Shown: positions 9,275-16,996 of the stretch, piece after piece
Layout: the number at the start of each line of letters is the position of its first letter
Position numbering within the stretch: position 1 is the stretch's first letter
DNA from: Desulfovibrio desulfuricans
Lineage (GTDB): Bacteria > Desulfobacterota > Desulfovibrionia > Desulfovibrionales > Desulfovibrionaceae
Direction: 5' to 3'
DNA: 64,000 bases
Assembly: GCF_004801255.1 (NCBI RefSeq)
Contig: NZ_CP036295.1
Coordinates: forward strand, 2,380,001-2,444,000
The notes under the pieces: model-generated
Database searches by the model: none
Seen by the model: only the letters and a program-made list of their open reading frames with translations
Told to the model about the DNA's origin: nothing
Position numbers and translations under genes: made by a program

Positions 9275-10813
9275 ATGACCCGCCAACGGCAGATCCATGT
9301 TCTTCTTCTCAGCGAAAGCGAATCTATGGCCGCTCTCGACAGGCGCGCCCTGCGCGATGTTGGAGCCGACCGCATAGAGTGCCTTACCTCCGGCGTTGCG
9401 GCGGCCCGCATGCTGGCCGGTCTTGACGAACTTCCCCCGGCTTTTCGGCCCGATGTGGCCGTGTGCTCGCAGCGCCTCTCCGACATGGACGGCGAGCAGC
9501 TTTGCGCCATCCTGCGCCTGCACCCCCTGCTGCTGGATATGCCGGTTCTGCTTATTCTCCCGCACGACAGCGAGGTCGAACAGCTCAGAACCCTCGGCTG
9601 CGGGGCAAGCGCCCTGCTTGCGCGGCCCTACTCCATCGATCAGCTCAAGGCGCATCTTGATTTTTTGGTGGGCTCGCGCCCCACGCTCGACGACCTGGAC
9701 AAAGCCGGGCAGATGACCAGCACCAAGGCCTTTGACGATGCCCTGGCCACATACGGCATCCTGCTCAAACCCGTCCGCCAGCCTGAAGACTACTTTCGCG
9801 TGGGCATGCAGTGCCTTGAACAGCGCAAGTGGAACAGCGCCATCAACGCCTTTCAACGGGCCATGCGCGGGGCGCTCATCCAGGGCAAGGCCGAGCTTGG
9901 CATGGCCGCAGCCTGGAAGGGCAAGGGCGACATGGCCCGCTACCGGCATTATCTGTCGCTGGCCGCAGCCACCTTTGTACGCGCCCGGCAGTGGAACAGG
10001 GCACGGGCCGTGTATGGCCGCATGCTCCAGGAAGACCCCAACGCCCGCAGTCCGTTTTTGTCCGAGGCCCTGCAGCAGATGCGCCAGGGCAACTACGACT
10101 ATGCGGCTGGCATTCTTGCCCAGGGCTACGAAATTACGCCCCGTCAGCAGATTACAGAGCGCATGGCCCAGATGTGCCTTGCCGCCGACACCTCCGACGA
10201 CCTGCTCAAGAGTATGGAGGCCTGCCTTGAGCAGGCTCTTGGCGAGGATGCCCGCGGCCTGAGCGCTGAAATCCGCTCCACGCTCGAAGCCATGGCGCAG
10301 GAGGCCGAGGCCAAAAAAATTGAAGAAGCGTCAGAACGCCAGTGGCGGGCCGGCAGAAACGCACGGGCGCGTGAAGAAGCGGAAACCGCGGCTGACGAGG
10401 CCGACGATTCGCTCTCCCAGCTGGCCCCGGCCGCGCAGGCTGCCCATGGAGCGGCCCGCGCCCCGCGGGCGGGCGCGCGTGCCCGAGGCCCCGTGGGCAT
10501 TGCGCTGGCGGAAGATGAATACCAGGACGCGCCTGCGCAGCAGGGGTCTGCGGCCCGGTCGGGCGCCATGCGTGCGGGGCAGGGGGCTACAGCCCCCGTC
10601 ATCTCCCTGTGGGGCGAGAACGACAGCACCGCTGGCGCGTCGCAGCCCCCCCAGCAGGAGCCGACCGCAGAGTCGCCCTCGCAGCCCCAGACAGGCACGC
10701 CCATACCTCCGCTGCTGGACCCCCTGGCTCGCGGCAAAAGCACGGGAACAAGCAGCCTCAACGACATGCTCTCTGTCGTCAAATTTACCTGGAAGCAGGC
10801 TTTCCGCAAATAA
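9275..10813 (+). CDS. Receiver-like/TPR-like protein lacking the phospho-acceptor Asp
   Basis: The 512-residue protein begins MTRQRQIHVLLLSES with an AAGGAC site upstream. Residues 5-125 have the shape of a CheY-type receiver. However, the phosphorylated Asp is replaced by Ser65 (AVCSQRLSDMDG), the acidic pair after beta-1 reads Ser-Glu, and the conserved Lys is Arg (LLARPYS). The domain therefore probably cannot be phosphorylated in the normal way. Residues of roughly 150-330 are helical repeats of TPR style (YFRVGMQCLEQRKWNSAINAF). The C-terminal 150 residues are Ala/Pro/Gln-rich and likely disordered. A scaffold or regulatory role is inferred. No kinase gene is adjacent. Confidence 0.8.
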   Translation: MTRQRQIHVLLLSESESMAALDRRALRDVGADRIECLTSGVAAARMLAGLDELPPAFRPDVAVCSQRLSDMDGEQLCAILRLHPLLLDMPVLLILPHDSEVEQLRTLGCGASALLARPYSIDQLKAHLDFLVGSRPTLDDLDKAGQMTSTKAFDDALATYGILLKPVRQPEDYFRVGMQCLEQRKWNSAINAFQRAMRGALIQGKAELGMAAAWKGKGDMARYRHYLSLAAATFVRARQWNRARAVYGRMLQEDPNARSPFLSEALQQMRQGNYDYAAGILAQGYEITPRQQITERMAQMCLAADTSDDLLKSMEACLEQALGEDARGLSAEIRSTLEAMAQEAEAKKIEEASERQWRAGRNARAREEAETAADEADDSLSQLAPAAQAAHGAARAPRAGARARGPVGIALAEDEYQDAPAQQGSAARSGAMRAGQGATAPVISLWGENDSTAGASQPPQQEPTAESPSQPQTGTPIPPLLDPLARGKSTGTSSLNDMLSVVKFTWKQAFRK

Positions 10814-10885
10814 CGCGGACGGCATTGCGGCAACAGCCGCAGCAAATATACGGCACAAGTCCGCGTAGCTGCGGGCAAACGCGTT

Positions 10886-10941
10886 GGGGCCTGTCTTGCG
10901 GCAAGGATTTGGATGTTAATCCTTGCCGCAAGACAGGCCCC
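10886..10941. repeat. Perfect 24-bp inverted repeat between convergent genes
   Basis: Arms 10886-10909 and 10918-10941 are perfectly complementary around the 8-base loop TGGATGTT. It lies between the end of the receiver-like gene and the end of the MATE gene. Neither side has a long T-run, so a simple intrinsic terminator is not certain. A bidirectional transcription block is the most likely role. Confidence 0.85.
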
Positions 10942-10973
10942 AGCTGTTTAAGCAGATAAAAAGGCACTACGGC

Positions 10974-12380
10974 CTAGCGCTTGACCCTCTGCAGCATGTC
11001 TTCTGGCGCAAGCCCGTGCAGCTGCCGCACACGCAGCAGATAGCACGCCGCCCCAAATCCCAGCGCCACAATGTAGGCCACCCAAAAACCCGCCGCGCCC
11101 ATGGCGGGGGTGAGCAGGTTTGTCCTTGCCAGGGCAAAGCCCAGAGGCAGGCCGATGATCCAGTAGGCCGCAAAACAGATAACCGAGATAATCCGCGTGT
11201 CGTTGTGCCCGCGCAGAACGCCGATGCCCGTCACCTGCAGCCCGTCCACAATCTGGTAGGCTGCCTGGTACAGCAAGAGCTGCGCCGCCAGCGCGGCAAC
11301 AGCCGCGTCTTCCGTATATATGGCCACAATGCCCTTGCGGCACAGCACAGTAAGCGTGGCGATAAGCAGGGCAAAAATCACGCTCAGGGTCAGGGCCGTG
11401 CGGGCCACGAGCTTGGCGCGTTCGCACTGCAGCGCGCCAAGGCAGCGCCCCACGCGTATGGTGGCCGTCATGCTGATGGACAGCGGCACCATAAACACCA
11501 GTGAACCAAAGTTGAGGGCTATCTGGTGCCCGGCCACCATCACTGTTCCCAGCGGGGCCAGTAAAATGGCGCTGAGGGCAAAGAGCGACACCTCAAAAAA
11601 CAGGGCCAGGGCCCCCGGCAGGCCGATGCGCAGCACGCGCAGCACCAGCGCGCCGTCAAACCGGGGCTCGCTTGCGCTCACGCCACGGAACAAGGGCGCA
11701 AACAGCGGGCCCAGATGCCTGTACTGCGGGTCGCGACGCAAATAGTACAGCATGCAAAGTCCCATAAACCAAAAGCTGATGGCCGAGGCCACGCCGCAGC
11801 CCACGCCGCCCAGCTCGGGCATGCCCAGCTTGCCGTAGATGAATATGTAATTGCAGGGCACGTTTACCAGCAGGCCCAGCAAACCGATGATCATGGCCGG
11901 GCGGGTACGGGCAAAGCCCTCAAGAAAACTGCGCAGGTTCACAAAAAACAGAAAGCCCGGCAAACCCCAGAGCATGGCCCGCAAAAAGCCGCCGGAGATC
12001 CGCGCCAGCTCCGGCTCAAGACCAAAGGCGTCCATGTGCAGCGACATGACGTAAAAAAACGACATGAGCACAATGCTCATACCCAGTGTAAGCCACAGGC
12101 CCTGCCGCAGCAGGTGCGCCGCGCGGTCGGGACGCCCGGAGCCGACCAGCTGGGCGCTCAGCGGCGAGAGCGCCAGCAGACAGCCAATGCCAAGCAGGGC
12201 CACGGGCATCCACACGCTGCCGCCCACGGCGACCGCCGCCATGTGCTCCGCGCTGTACTGCCCGGCAAAAGCCGTGTCGGCAAAGGTCATGCCCGTCTGT
12301 GAAATCTGGGCTATGAAGATGGGCAGACCCACCGAATAAAACCGGCGGGCCTCGGAAAAGGAAAAATATTTTTCAAACAT
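10974..12380 (-). CDS. MATE family multidrug/cation antiporter (NorM-like)
   Basis: This is a 468-residue polytopic membrane protein with about 12 hydrophobic segments in the MATE pattern. The first repeat includes GLPIFIAQISQTGMTFADTAFAGQY and ALSPLSAQLVGSGR, typical of NorM-type sodium- or proton-coupled exporters. The start at 12380 (MFEKYFSFSEARRF) gives the normal family length; a longer frame to 12485 adds an unlikely leader. It is transcribed away from mqnD, with no obvious operon partner. Substrate is unknown. Confidence 0.9.
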   Translation of the reverse strand: MFEKYFSFSEARRFYSVGLPIFIAQISQTGMTFADTAFAGQYSAEHMAAVAVGGSVWMPVALLGIGCLLALSPLSAQLVGSGRPDRAAHLLRQGLWLTLGMSIVLMSFFYVMSLHMDAFGLEPELARISGGFLRAMLWGLPGFLFFVNLRSFLEGFARTRPAMIIGLLGLLVNVPCNYIFIYGKLGMPELGGVGCGVASAISFWFMGLCMLYYLRRDPQYRHLGPLFAPLFRGVSASEPRFDGALVLRVLRIGLPGALALFFEVSLFALSAILLAPLGTVMVAGHQIALNFGSLVFMVPLSISMTATIRVGRCLGALQCERAKLVARTALTLSVIFALLIATLTVLCRKGIVAIYTEDAAVAALAAQLLLYQAAYQIVDGLQVTGIGVLRGHNDTRIISVICFAAYWIIGLPLGFALARTNLLTPAMGAAGFWVAYIVALGFGAACYLLRVRQLHGLAPEDMLQRVKR

Positions 12381-12523
12381 AAGGTTCTCACAGGTGATCC
12401 ATGGCGCGGCCAGGGGGCAGTGCCAGAGCAGCCCGGAAAGTCCGGGGTAAGACGAGTTTCGTCCGCGCCGCAACGCGCGAAACATGGGGGCTTGGGGTTG
12501 AGGCGGGCGTATGCCCTTGCGGG

Positions 12524-13369
12524 CTAACGCAAAAACAGGCCTTCCGGCGGCAGGCTTTTGCCCATAAGCTCCGCAGCGCGGCCCACCAGGGTCTGGATGG
12601 CCGCACGGCCTGCCAGGCCAAGGTCAAGGCTGAAATCCGTCACAAAGGTCTTGATGTGCGCGCTGGTCACGCTCTCTTCCATCTCCTGCGCATGCGCGCG
12701 GATAAATTCGCGCGAGTCTTCCGGGTGCGCGTTGGCATAGGCCAGGCTGGCGGTAATGGTGTTCTGCACGCGGCGGGCAAGCGCCACCGGCAGATCGCGC
12801 CGCACGGCAATGGCCCCCAGCGGCAGCGGCAGCGCAAATTCGCCCTCCCACCACTGGCCCAGATCAAGCAGTTTTACCAGCCCCTGCCGGGCGTAGGTAA
12901 AGCGCCCCTCGTGGATGATCAGCCCAAGATCCGCCTCGCCGCTGGCCACGGCGGGCATGATGTCGCTGAACAGCATCTCTTTGCGCGGCCCCTGAAAGCC
13001 CCCGTGCAGGGTCAGCAGCAGGTTGGCCGTGGTCAGCAGACCGGGCACGGCCACAGTGGCGTTGCGCCAGTCTTCGGGCTTGAGGTTTTTGCGCGCAACC
13101 ACAAGGGGGCCGCAGCCCCAGCCCAATGCCGCACCAGAGGACAACAGGGCATAATCCTGCATGATTTCGGTGGTTGCGCCAAGCGACATCTTGGTTACAT
13201 CCAGGCCTTTTTGCCGGGCAAGGTTGTTCAGTTCTTCCACATCGGCCATATGCGGCGTGATGGAAGCGGGGACAGGCACAAGCCCGTGCAGCATGGCGTG
13301 AAATATATAGGTGTCGTTGGGACAGGGCGAAAGGCCAAAAGACAGGTTTTGCGGCTGCAAGGCAGACAT
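12524..13369 (-). CDS. mqnD: 1,4-dihydroxy-6-naphthoate synthase MqnD
   Basis: MqnD converts cyclic dehypoxanthine futalosine to 1,4-dihydroxy-6-naphthoate in the futalosine route to menaquinone. The 281-residue product has the family signature SPCPNDTYIFHA near the N-terminus, a periplasmic-binding-protein-like fold, and LIIHEGRFTY, which contains the catalytic His of the family. The start at 13369 is preceded by GAGGAAAAA. It is divergent from mqnE, with 84 bases between them. Confidence 0.96.
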   Translation of the reverse strand: MSALQPQNLSFGLSPCPNDTYIFHAMLHGLVPVPASITPHMADVEELNNLARQKGLDVTKMSLGATTEIMQDYALLSSGAALGWGCGPLVVARKNLKPEDWRNATVAVPGLLTTANLLLTLHGGFQGPRKEMLFSDIMPAVASGEADLGLIIHEGRFTYARQGLVKLLDLGQWWEGEFALPLPLGAIAVRRDLPVALARRVQNTITASLAYANAHPEDSREFIRAHAQEMEESVTSAHIKTFVTDFSLDLGLAGRAAIQTLVGRAAELMGKSLPPEGLFLR

Positions 13370-13381
13370 TTTTTCCTCACA

Positions 13382-13410
13382 TTGACAGCGTGCGGCGGGG
13401 GGGCTTAATC
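13382..13410 (+). promoter_or_regulatory. Predicted promoter of mqnE-mqnC
   Basis: A perfect TTGACA at 13382-13387, a 17-base GC-rich spacer and TTAATC at 13405-13410 lie in the mqnD/mqnE divergent gap, 44 bases before the mqnE ATG. Confidence 0.5.
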
Positions 13411-13453
13411 TGCGAGCGGCATTTTGCCCCCAATCCATGCACAGGATTCAGAT

Positions 13454-14593
13454 ATGCTAGACGCAACATACTACGCCGCCCTGGGCCTTTCGTCTATCCG
13501 CGAAAAGGTGCTCGCCGGGGAGCGGCTTTCGCCCGAAGATGGGCTTACTTTGTTCAATTGCCCGGACATTACCGCCGTGGGCGCGCTGGCGTTGCATGTG
13601 CGCTGCCGCCTGCACGGGCACAAGGCTTTTTATGTGGTCAACCGCCAGATCAACTACACCAACGTGTGCGTCAACGGTTGCACCTTTTGCGCCTTCAGGC
13701 GCGATGCGGAGGACGAACCCGGCGCGTTTGTCCTGAGCCTGGACGACGTGCTGGCCCGGCTGCGGGCCGCCGACGCAACCCCCCTGCATCTGGACGAGCT
13801 GCACATTGTGGGCGGCTGCCACCCCACCCGGCCCCTGGCCTGGTTTGAAGAGATGATCCGCGCGGTGCGGGCCTTCAACTCCAACCTGCCGGTCAAAGCC
13901 TTTACGGCTGTGGAGATAGAGCACTTTGCCCGCCTTGAAGGCATCAGCACCCTTGAGGTGCTCAAGCGCCTGCAAAACGCCGGTCTTGTCATGATGCCCG
14001 GCGGCGGCGCCGAAATTTTTGACGAAACGCTGCGCCCGCAGATATGCCCCCACAAGGCCGATGCAAAAGCCTGGCTGCGCATCCAGGGCGAGGCCCACAG
14101 CCTCGGCATCGCCACCAACTGCACCATGCTGTTTGGGCATATCGAATCGTACGAGCACCGCATCGACCACCTCTGCCGCCTGCGCGAACAGCAGGACAAG
14201 AGCGGCGGCTTTACCTGTTTTATTCCGCTGCCCTTCCTCACCGAGCACAGCCGCCTCAAGCTGCCCGAAGACAAGGTCGGCCCCCAGCGCGGGCTGGACC
14301 AGCTGCGCACGGTGGCGGTGTCGCGACTGATGCTCGACAATATTCCCCACCTCAAGGCCTACTGGATCATGATGGCCCCCAAGCTGGCCCCCGTTGCCCT
14401 GTGGTACGGCGCGGACGACCTGGACGGCACCATCACCGAGGAGCGCATCGGCCACATGGCGGGCGCGCAGTCCGCCCAGGGCATGACCATTGAGGAGCTG
14501 GAGCACCTCATACGCGAATCGGGCTTTACCCCGGTGCGGCGCAACGCCACCTTCAATACCCTGAACGACGAATCCCCGGAGGCGCGCCAGTGA
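13454..14593 (+). CDS. mqnE: Aminofutalosine synthase MqnE
   Basis: MqnE is a radical SAM enzyme that joins the chorismate-derived enolpyruvyl benzoate to SAM to give aminofutalosine. The 379 residues carry NYTNVCVNGCTFCAF with the CxxxCxxC cluster motif. LHIVGGCHP, KAFTAVEIEHFARLEG and MPGGGAEIF distinguish MqnE from its sister MqnC. Its stop overlaps the GTG start of mqnC by four bases (GTGA). Confidence 0.95.
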   Translation: MLDATYYAALGLSSIREKVLAGERLSPEDGLTLFNCPDITAVGALALHVRCRLHGHKAFYVVNRQINYTNVCVNGCTFCAFRRDAEDEPGAFVLSLDDVLARLRAADATPLHLDELHIVGGCHPTRPLAWFEEMIRAVRAFNSNLPVKAFTAVEIEHFARLEGISTLEVLKRLQNAGLVMMPGGGAEIFDETLRPQICPHKADAKAWLRIQGEAHSLGIATNCTMLFGHIESYEHRIDHLCRLREQQDKSGGFTCFIPLPFLTEHSRLKLPEDKVGPQRGLDQLRTVAVSRLMLDNIPHLKAYWIMMAPKLAPVALWYGADDLDGTITEERIGHMAGAQSAQGMTIEELEHLIRESGFTPVRRNATFNTLNDESPEARQ

Positions 14594-15720
14594 GTACGTT
14601 TTTTACCGCGCACAGTCCCTTTGACGAACAGGGAGCGGACTATGCCGACGTGCGTCAGGCCGCAGCCATGGCCGCCAGCGGCCAGCGCCTCGATCGCGCC
14701 GCCGCCGAGGCCCTGTACTACAAGGCCAGCCTGCACACCCTGGCCCAGCTGGCCCACGCCATGCGCCTGCGCATGCATCCCGAGCCTGTTGTCACCTATG
14801 TGGGCGACCGCAACATCAACTATTCCAACGTCTGCGTCTGCGCCTGCCGCTTCTGCGCCTTTTTTCGCGCACCCGACCAGGAAGGCGGCTACGTCATCAG
14901 CCGTGACGAGATGGCGCAGAAAATCGACGAAACCCTGGCCCTCGGCGGCACGCAGGTACTGCTGCAGGGCGGACACCACCCCGATCTGCCGCTGGAGTGG
15001 TACGAAGACCTGCTGCGCTGGATGCACGCCACATGGCCGCAGTTGCACATCCACGCCTTTTCGCCGCCCGAGGTTTTCTTCTGGTCGGAGAAGTTCGGCC
15101 TTTCCGTGCACGAGGTGCTGCGCCGCCTGAAAGAAGCGGGCCTGCAATCCCTGCCCGGCGGCGGGGCGGAGATTCTGCACACGGGAGTACGCGCCCAGGT
15201 GTCGCCCAACAAGTGCACTGCCGAGCAGTGGCTGGGCGTTATGGAAGAAGCCCACAAGCTGGGGCTGCGCACCACGGCCACCATGATGTTTGGTCATGAG
15301 GAAGAACCCGCCCACCGGCTTGATCACCTTTTTGCCGTGCGCGAGGTGCAGGACCGCACCCACGGCTTTACGGCCTTTATTCCCTGGACGTTCCAGCCCG
15401 CGCACACGCGCATCAACGTAGACCCGCTGCCCGCGCCCGCCTATCTGCGCCTGCTGGCCGTGTCGCGCCTGGTGCTCGACAACATCGCCAACATCCAGGC
15501 CTCGTGGGTAACCATGGGCCCGCAGGTGGCCCAGCTGGCCCTGTTCTACGGAGCCAACGACTTTGGCTCGCTGATGATTGAAGAAAACGTGGTGGCCGCA
15601 GCGGGGGTTTCCTTCCGCATGAACCGCAGCGACATCCACAAGGTCATACGCACGGCGGGCTTTACCCCTGTGCAGCGCACCATGGATTACACGCCTGTAT
15701 CTCCCCAACCGGAAGTATAA
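14590..15720 (+). CDS. mqnC: Cyclic dehypoxanthine futalosine synthase MqnC
   Basis: MqnC is the second radical SAM enzyme of the pathway and cyclises dehypoxanthine futalosine. The 376-residue product starts with GTG inside the mqnE stop. It contains NYSNVCVCACRFCAF (CxxxCxxC), QGGHHPDLPLEWYEDLLR, HAFSPPEV, SLPGGGAEIL and FIPWTFQPAHT, all typical of MqnC. A strong terminator follows. Confidence 0.95.
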   Translation: MSTFFTAHSPFDEQGADYADVRQAAAMAASGQRLDRAAAEALYYKASLHTLAQLAHAMRLRMHPEPVVTYVGDRNINYSNVCVCACRFCAFFRAPDQEGGYVISRDEMAQKIDETLALGGTQVLLQGGHHPDLPLEWYEDLLRWMHATWPQLHIHAFSPPEVFFWSEKFGLSVHEVLRRLKEAGLQSLPGGGAEILHTGVRAQVSPNKCTAEQWLGVMEEAHKLGLRTTATMMFGHEEEPAHRLDHLFAVREVQDRTHGFTAFIPWTFQPAHTRINVDPLPAPAYLRLLAVSRLVLDNIANIQASWVTMGPQVAQLALFYGANDFGSLMIEENVVAAAGVSFRMNRSDIHKVIRTAGFTPVQRTMDYTPVSPQPEV

Positions 15721-15740
15721 GGCCGCCGCACAGATGCCGG

Positions 15741-15777
15741 GCGTTTCCGGGGGCACGCCCCCGGAAACGCTTTTTTT
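15741..15777 (+). terminator. Intrinsic terminator after mqnC
   Basis: Perfect 14-base arms (15741-15754 and 15757-15770) are followed directly by seven T. It lies between mqnC and mqnA, so mqnA is either read from its own promoter or by read-through. Confidence 0.9.
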
Positions 15778-15833
15778 GACATACATTCAAACTTCGTCCA
15801 TCGGCATTGCCCCTGGCAAAAGGTGACCGTCCC

Positions 15834-16685
15834 GTGACCACGCAAGATAAAAATCCCCCCGTATTGCGCATGGGCCGTATTGGCTACCTCAACGTACTCC
15901 CCATCTATCATCCGCTCGAAGCGGGCATCCTGCCCCACGATTACGAGCTGGTTTCCGGCCCGCCCGCTCTGCTCAACACCATGATGGCGCGCGGCGAGCT
16001 GCATGTTTCGTCCTGCTCGTGCTTTGAATACGCCAGCCGCCCAGAACGCTACCAGCTGGTGGAGGACCTCTCCATCGGCTCGCGCGGGCCGGTCATGAGC
16101 GTGCTGCTGCTCTCGCGCGTGCCTTTTGAGCAACTCGAGGGGCAGGAGATTCTTATCAGCGGCGAGACCCACACCTCGGTCGCCCTGCTGCGCCTGATCA
16201 TGCGCGACCAGTTCAAGCTCAACGTCAGCTATTCCACCGGGCAGGTAACTCCCGCCCTGCGCGGCAAAAATCCGCCGGTGGCCTTTCTGGCCATTGGCGA
16301 CGAGGCCCTGCGCCTGCGCAACCACCCCGATTATCCCTATCGGCTTGATCTGGCCGAGGCCTGGCGCGACTGGACGGGCCTGCCCTTTATCTTTGGCCTG
16401 TGGGTGGTCAGCCGCGCGGCGGCAGAGGCCAACCTGTTTACCAGCGACCCCGGCGCACTGTTGCGGCAGGGGCGCGACTGGGGCCTTGAACACATGGACG
16501 TGATTCTCGACCTCACAGCCCACGGCTGCCCCCTGTCGCGCGACGAGCTGGCCTTTTACTACAGCAAGGGCCTTGTTTACACTCTGGGCGATGAAGAACA
16601 GCAGGGGCTGATGCTCTTTTACCAAAAGCTGGCCGACGCGGGCATGATCCCCAAGGCCCCGCCTCTGGAATTTTTCCGCATGTAG
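15834..16685 (+). CDS. mqnA: Chorismate dehydratase MqnA
   Basis: MqnA dehydrates chorismate to 3-enolpyruvyl benzoate, the first step of the futalosine pathway. The 283 residues include RIGYLNVLPIYH at the N-terminus, the SSCSCFEYA segment, RGPVMSVLLLS and YSTGQVTPAL, as in known MqnA proteins. The GTG at 15834 was chosen because AAGGTGA lies seven bases upstream; a TTG at 15807 is in frame but lacks a site. mqnB, or a replacement for its hydrolase step, is not in the window. Confidence 0.94.
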   Translation: MTTQDKNPPVLRMGRIGYLNVLPIYHPLEAGILPHDYELVSGPPALLNTMMARGELHVSSCSCFEYASRPERYQLVEDLSIGSRGPVMSVLLLSRVPFEQLEGQEILISGETHTSVALLRLIMRDQFKLNVSYSTGQVTPALRGKNPPVAFLAIGDEALRLRNHPDYPYRLDLAEAWRDWTGLPFIFGLWVVSRAAAEANLFTSDPGALLRQGRDWGLEHMDVILDLTAHGCPLSRDELAFYYSKGLVYTLGDEEQQGLMLFYQKLADAGMIPKAPPLEFFRM

Positions 16686-16692
16686 CTTTGCC

Positions 16693-16726
16693 AAAAAAAA
16701 TTGCCCCCCCCACGGGGCATTTTTTT
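16693..16726 (+). terminator. Intrinsic terminator after mqnA
   Basis: An A-run, TGCCCC, a short C/A loop, GGGGCA and seven T form a short, strong hairpin with a U-tract nine bases after the mqnA stop. Confidence 0.85.
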
Positions 16727-16996
16727 GTGCGCTCTGGCGGTAAAATGCCCGGCATTTGGCGACAGCGTCGGATGCCGCAGCGCATTGCCGTGATTTATTC
16801 ATACCAATTCAATATGTTATAGCGCAGCAAATGCCCTGCGCCGCCCCGACTGCACACCGCCTTGAAGCCGCAACGCATACTGCCAGGCCAAGAAATTTTT
16901 TCGCAATTATCAGCCAGCAAATGGAACGCAAGGTCAATCTGCCCTAAGTTCGGTATCCACGCGCGTACCGAACACATCTTACCGTGGGGTAGGTCT
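16727..16996. other. Leader region of the DASS/AprAB-like module
   Basis: The gap between mqnA and the transporter is 311 bases including the terminator. It holds an inverted repeat close to the transporter start (listed separately) and a moderately AT-rich stretch at 16780-16825 that could contain a promoter. No credible small gene was found. Confidence 0.4.
16948..16973. repeat. Inverted repeat GTTCGGTA-N10-TACCGAAC upstream of transporter
   Basis: Perfect 8-base arms (16948-16955 and 16966-16973) lie 23 bases before the ATG of the DASS transporter. The position suits an operator or a hairpin in the 5' leader. The spacing differs from classical Crp/Fnr sites. Confidence 0.7.
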
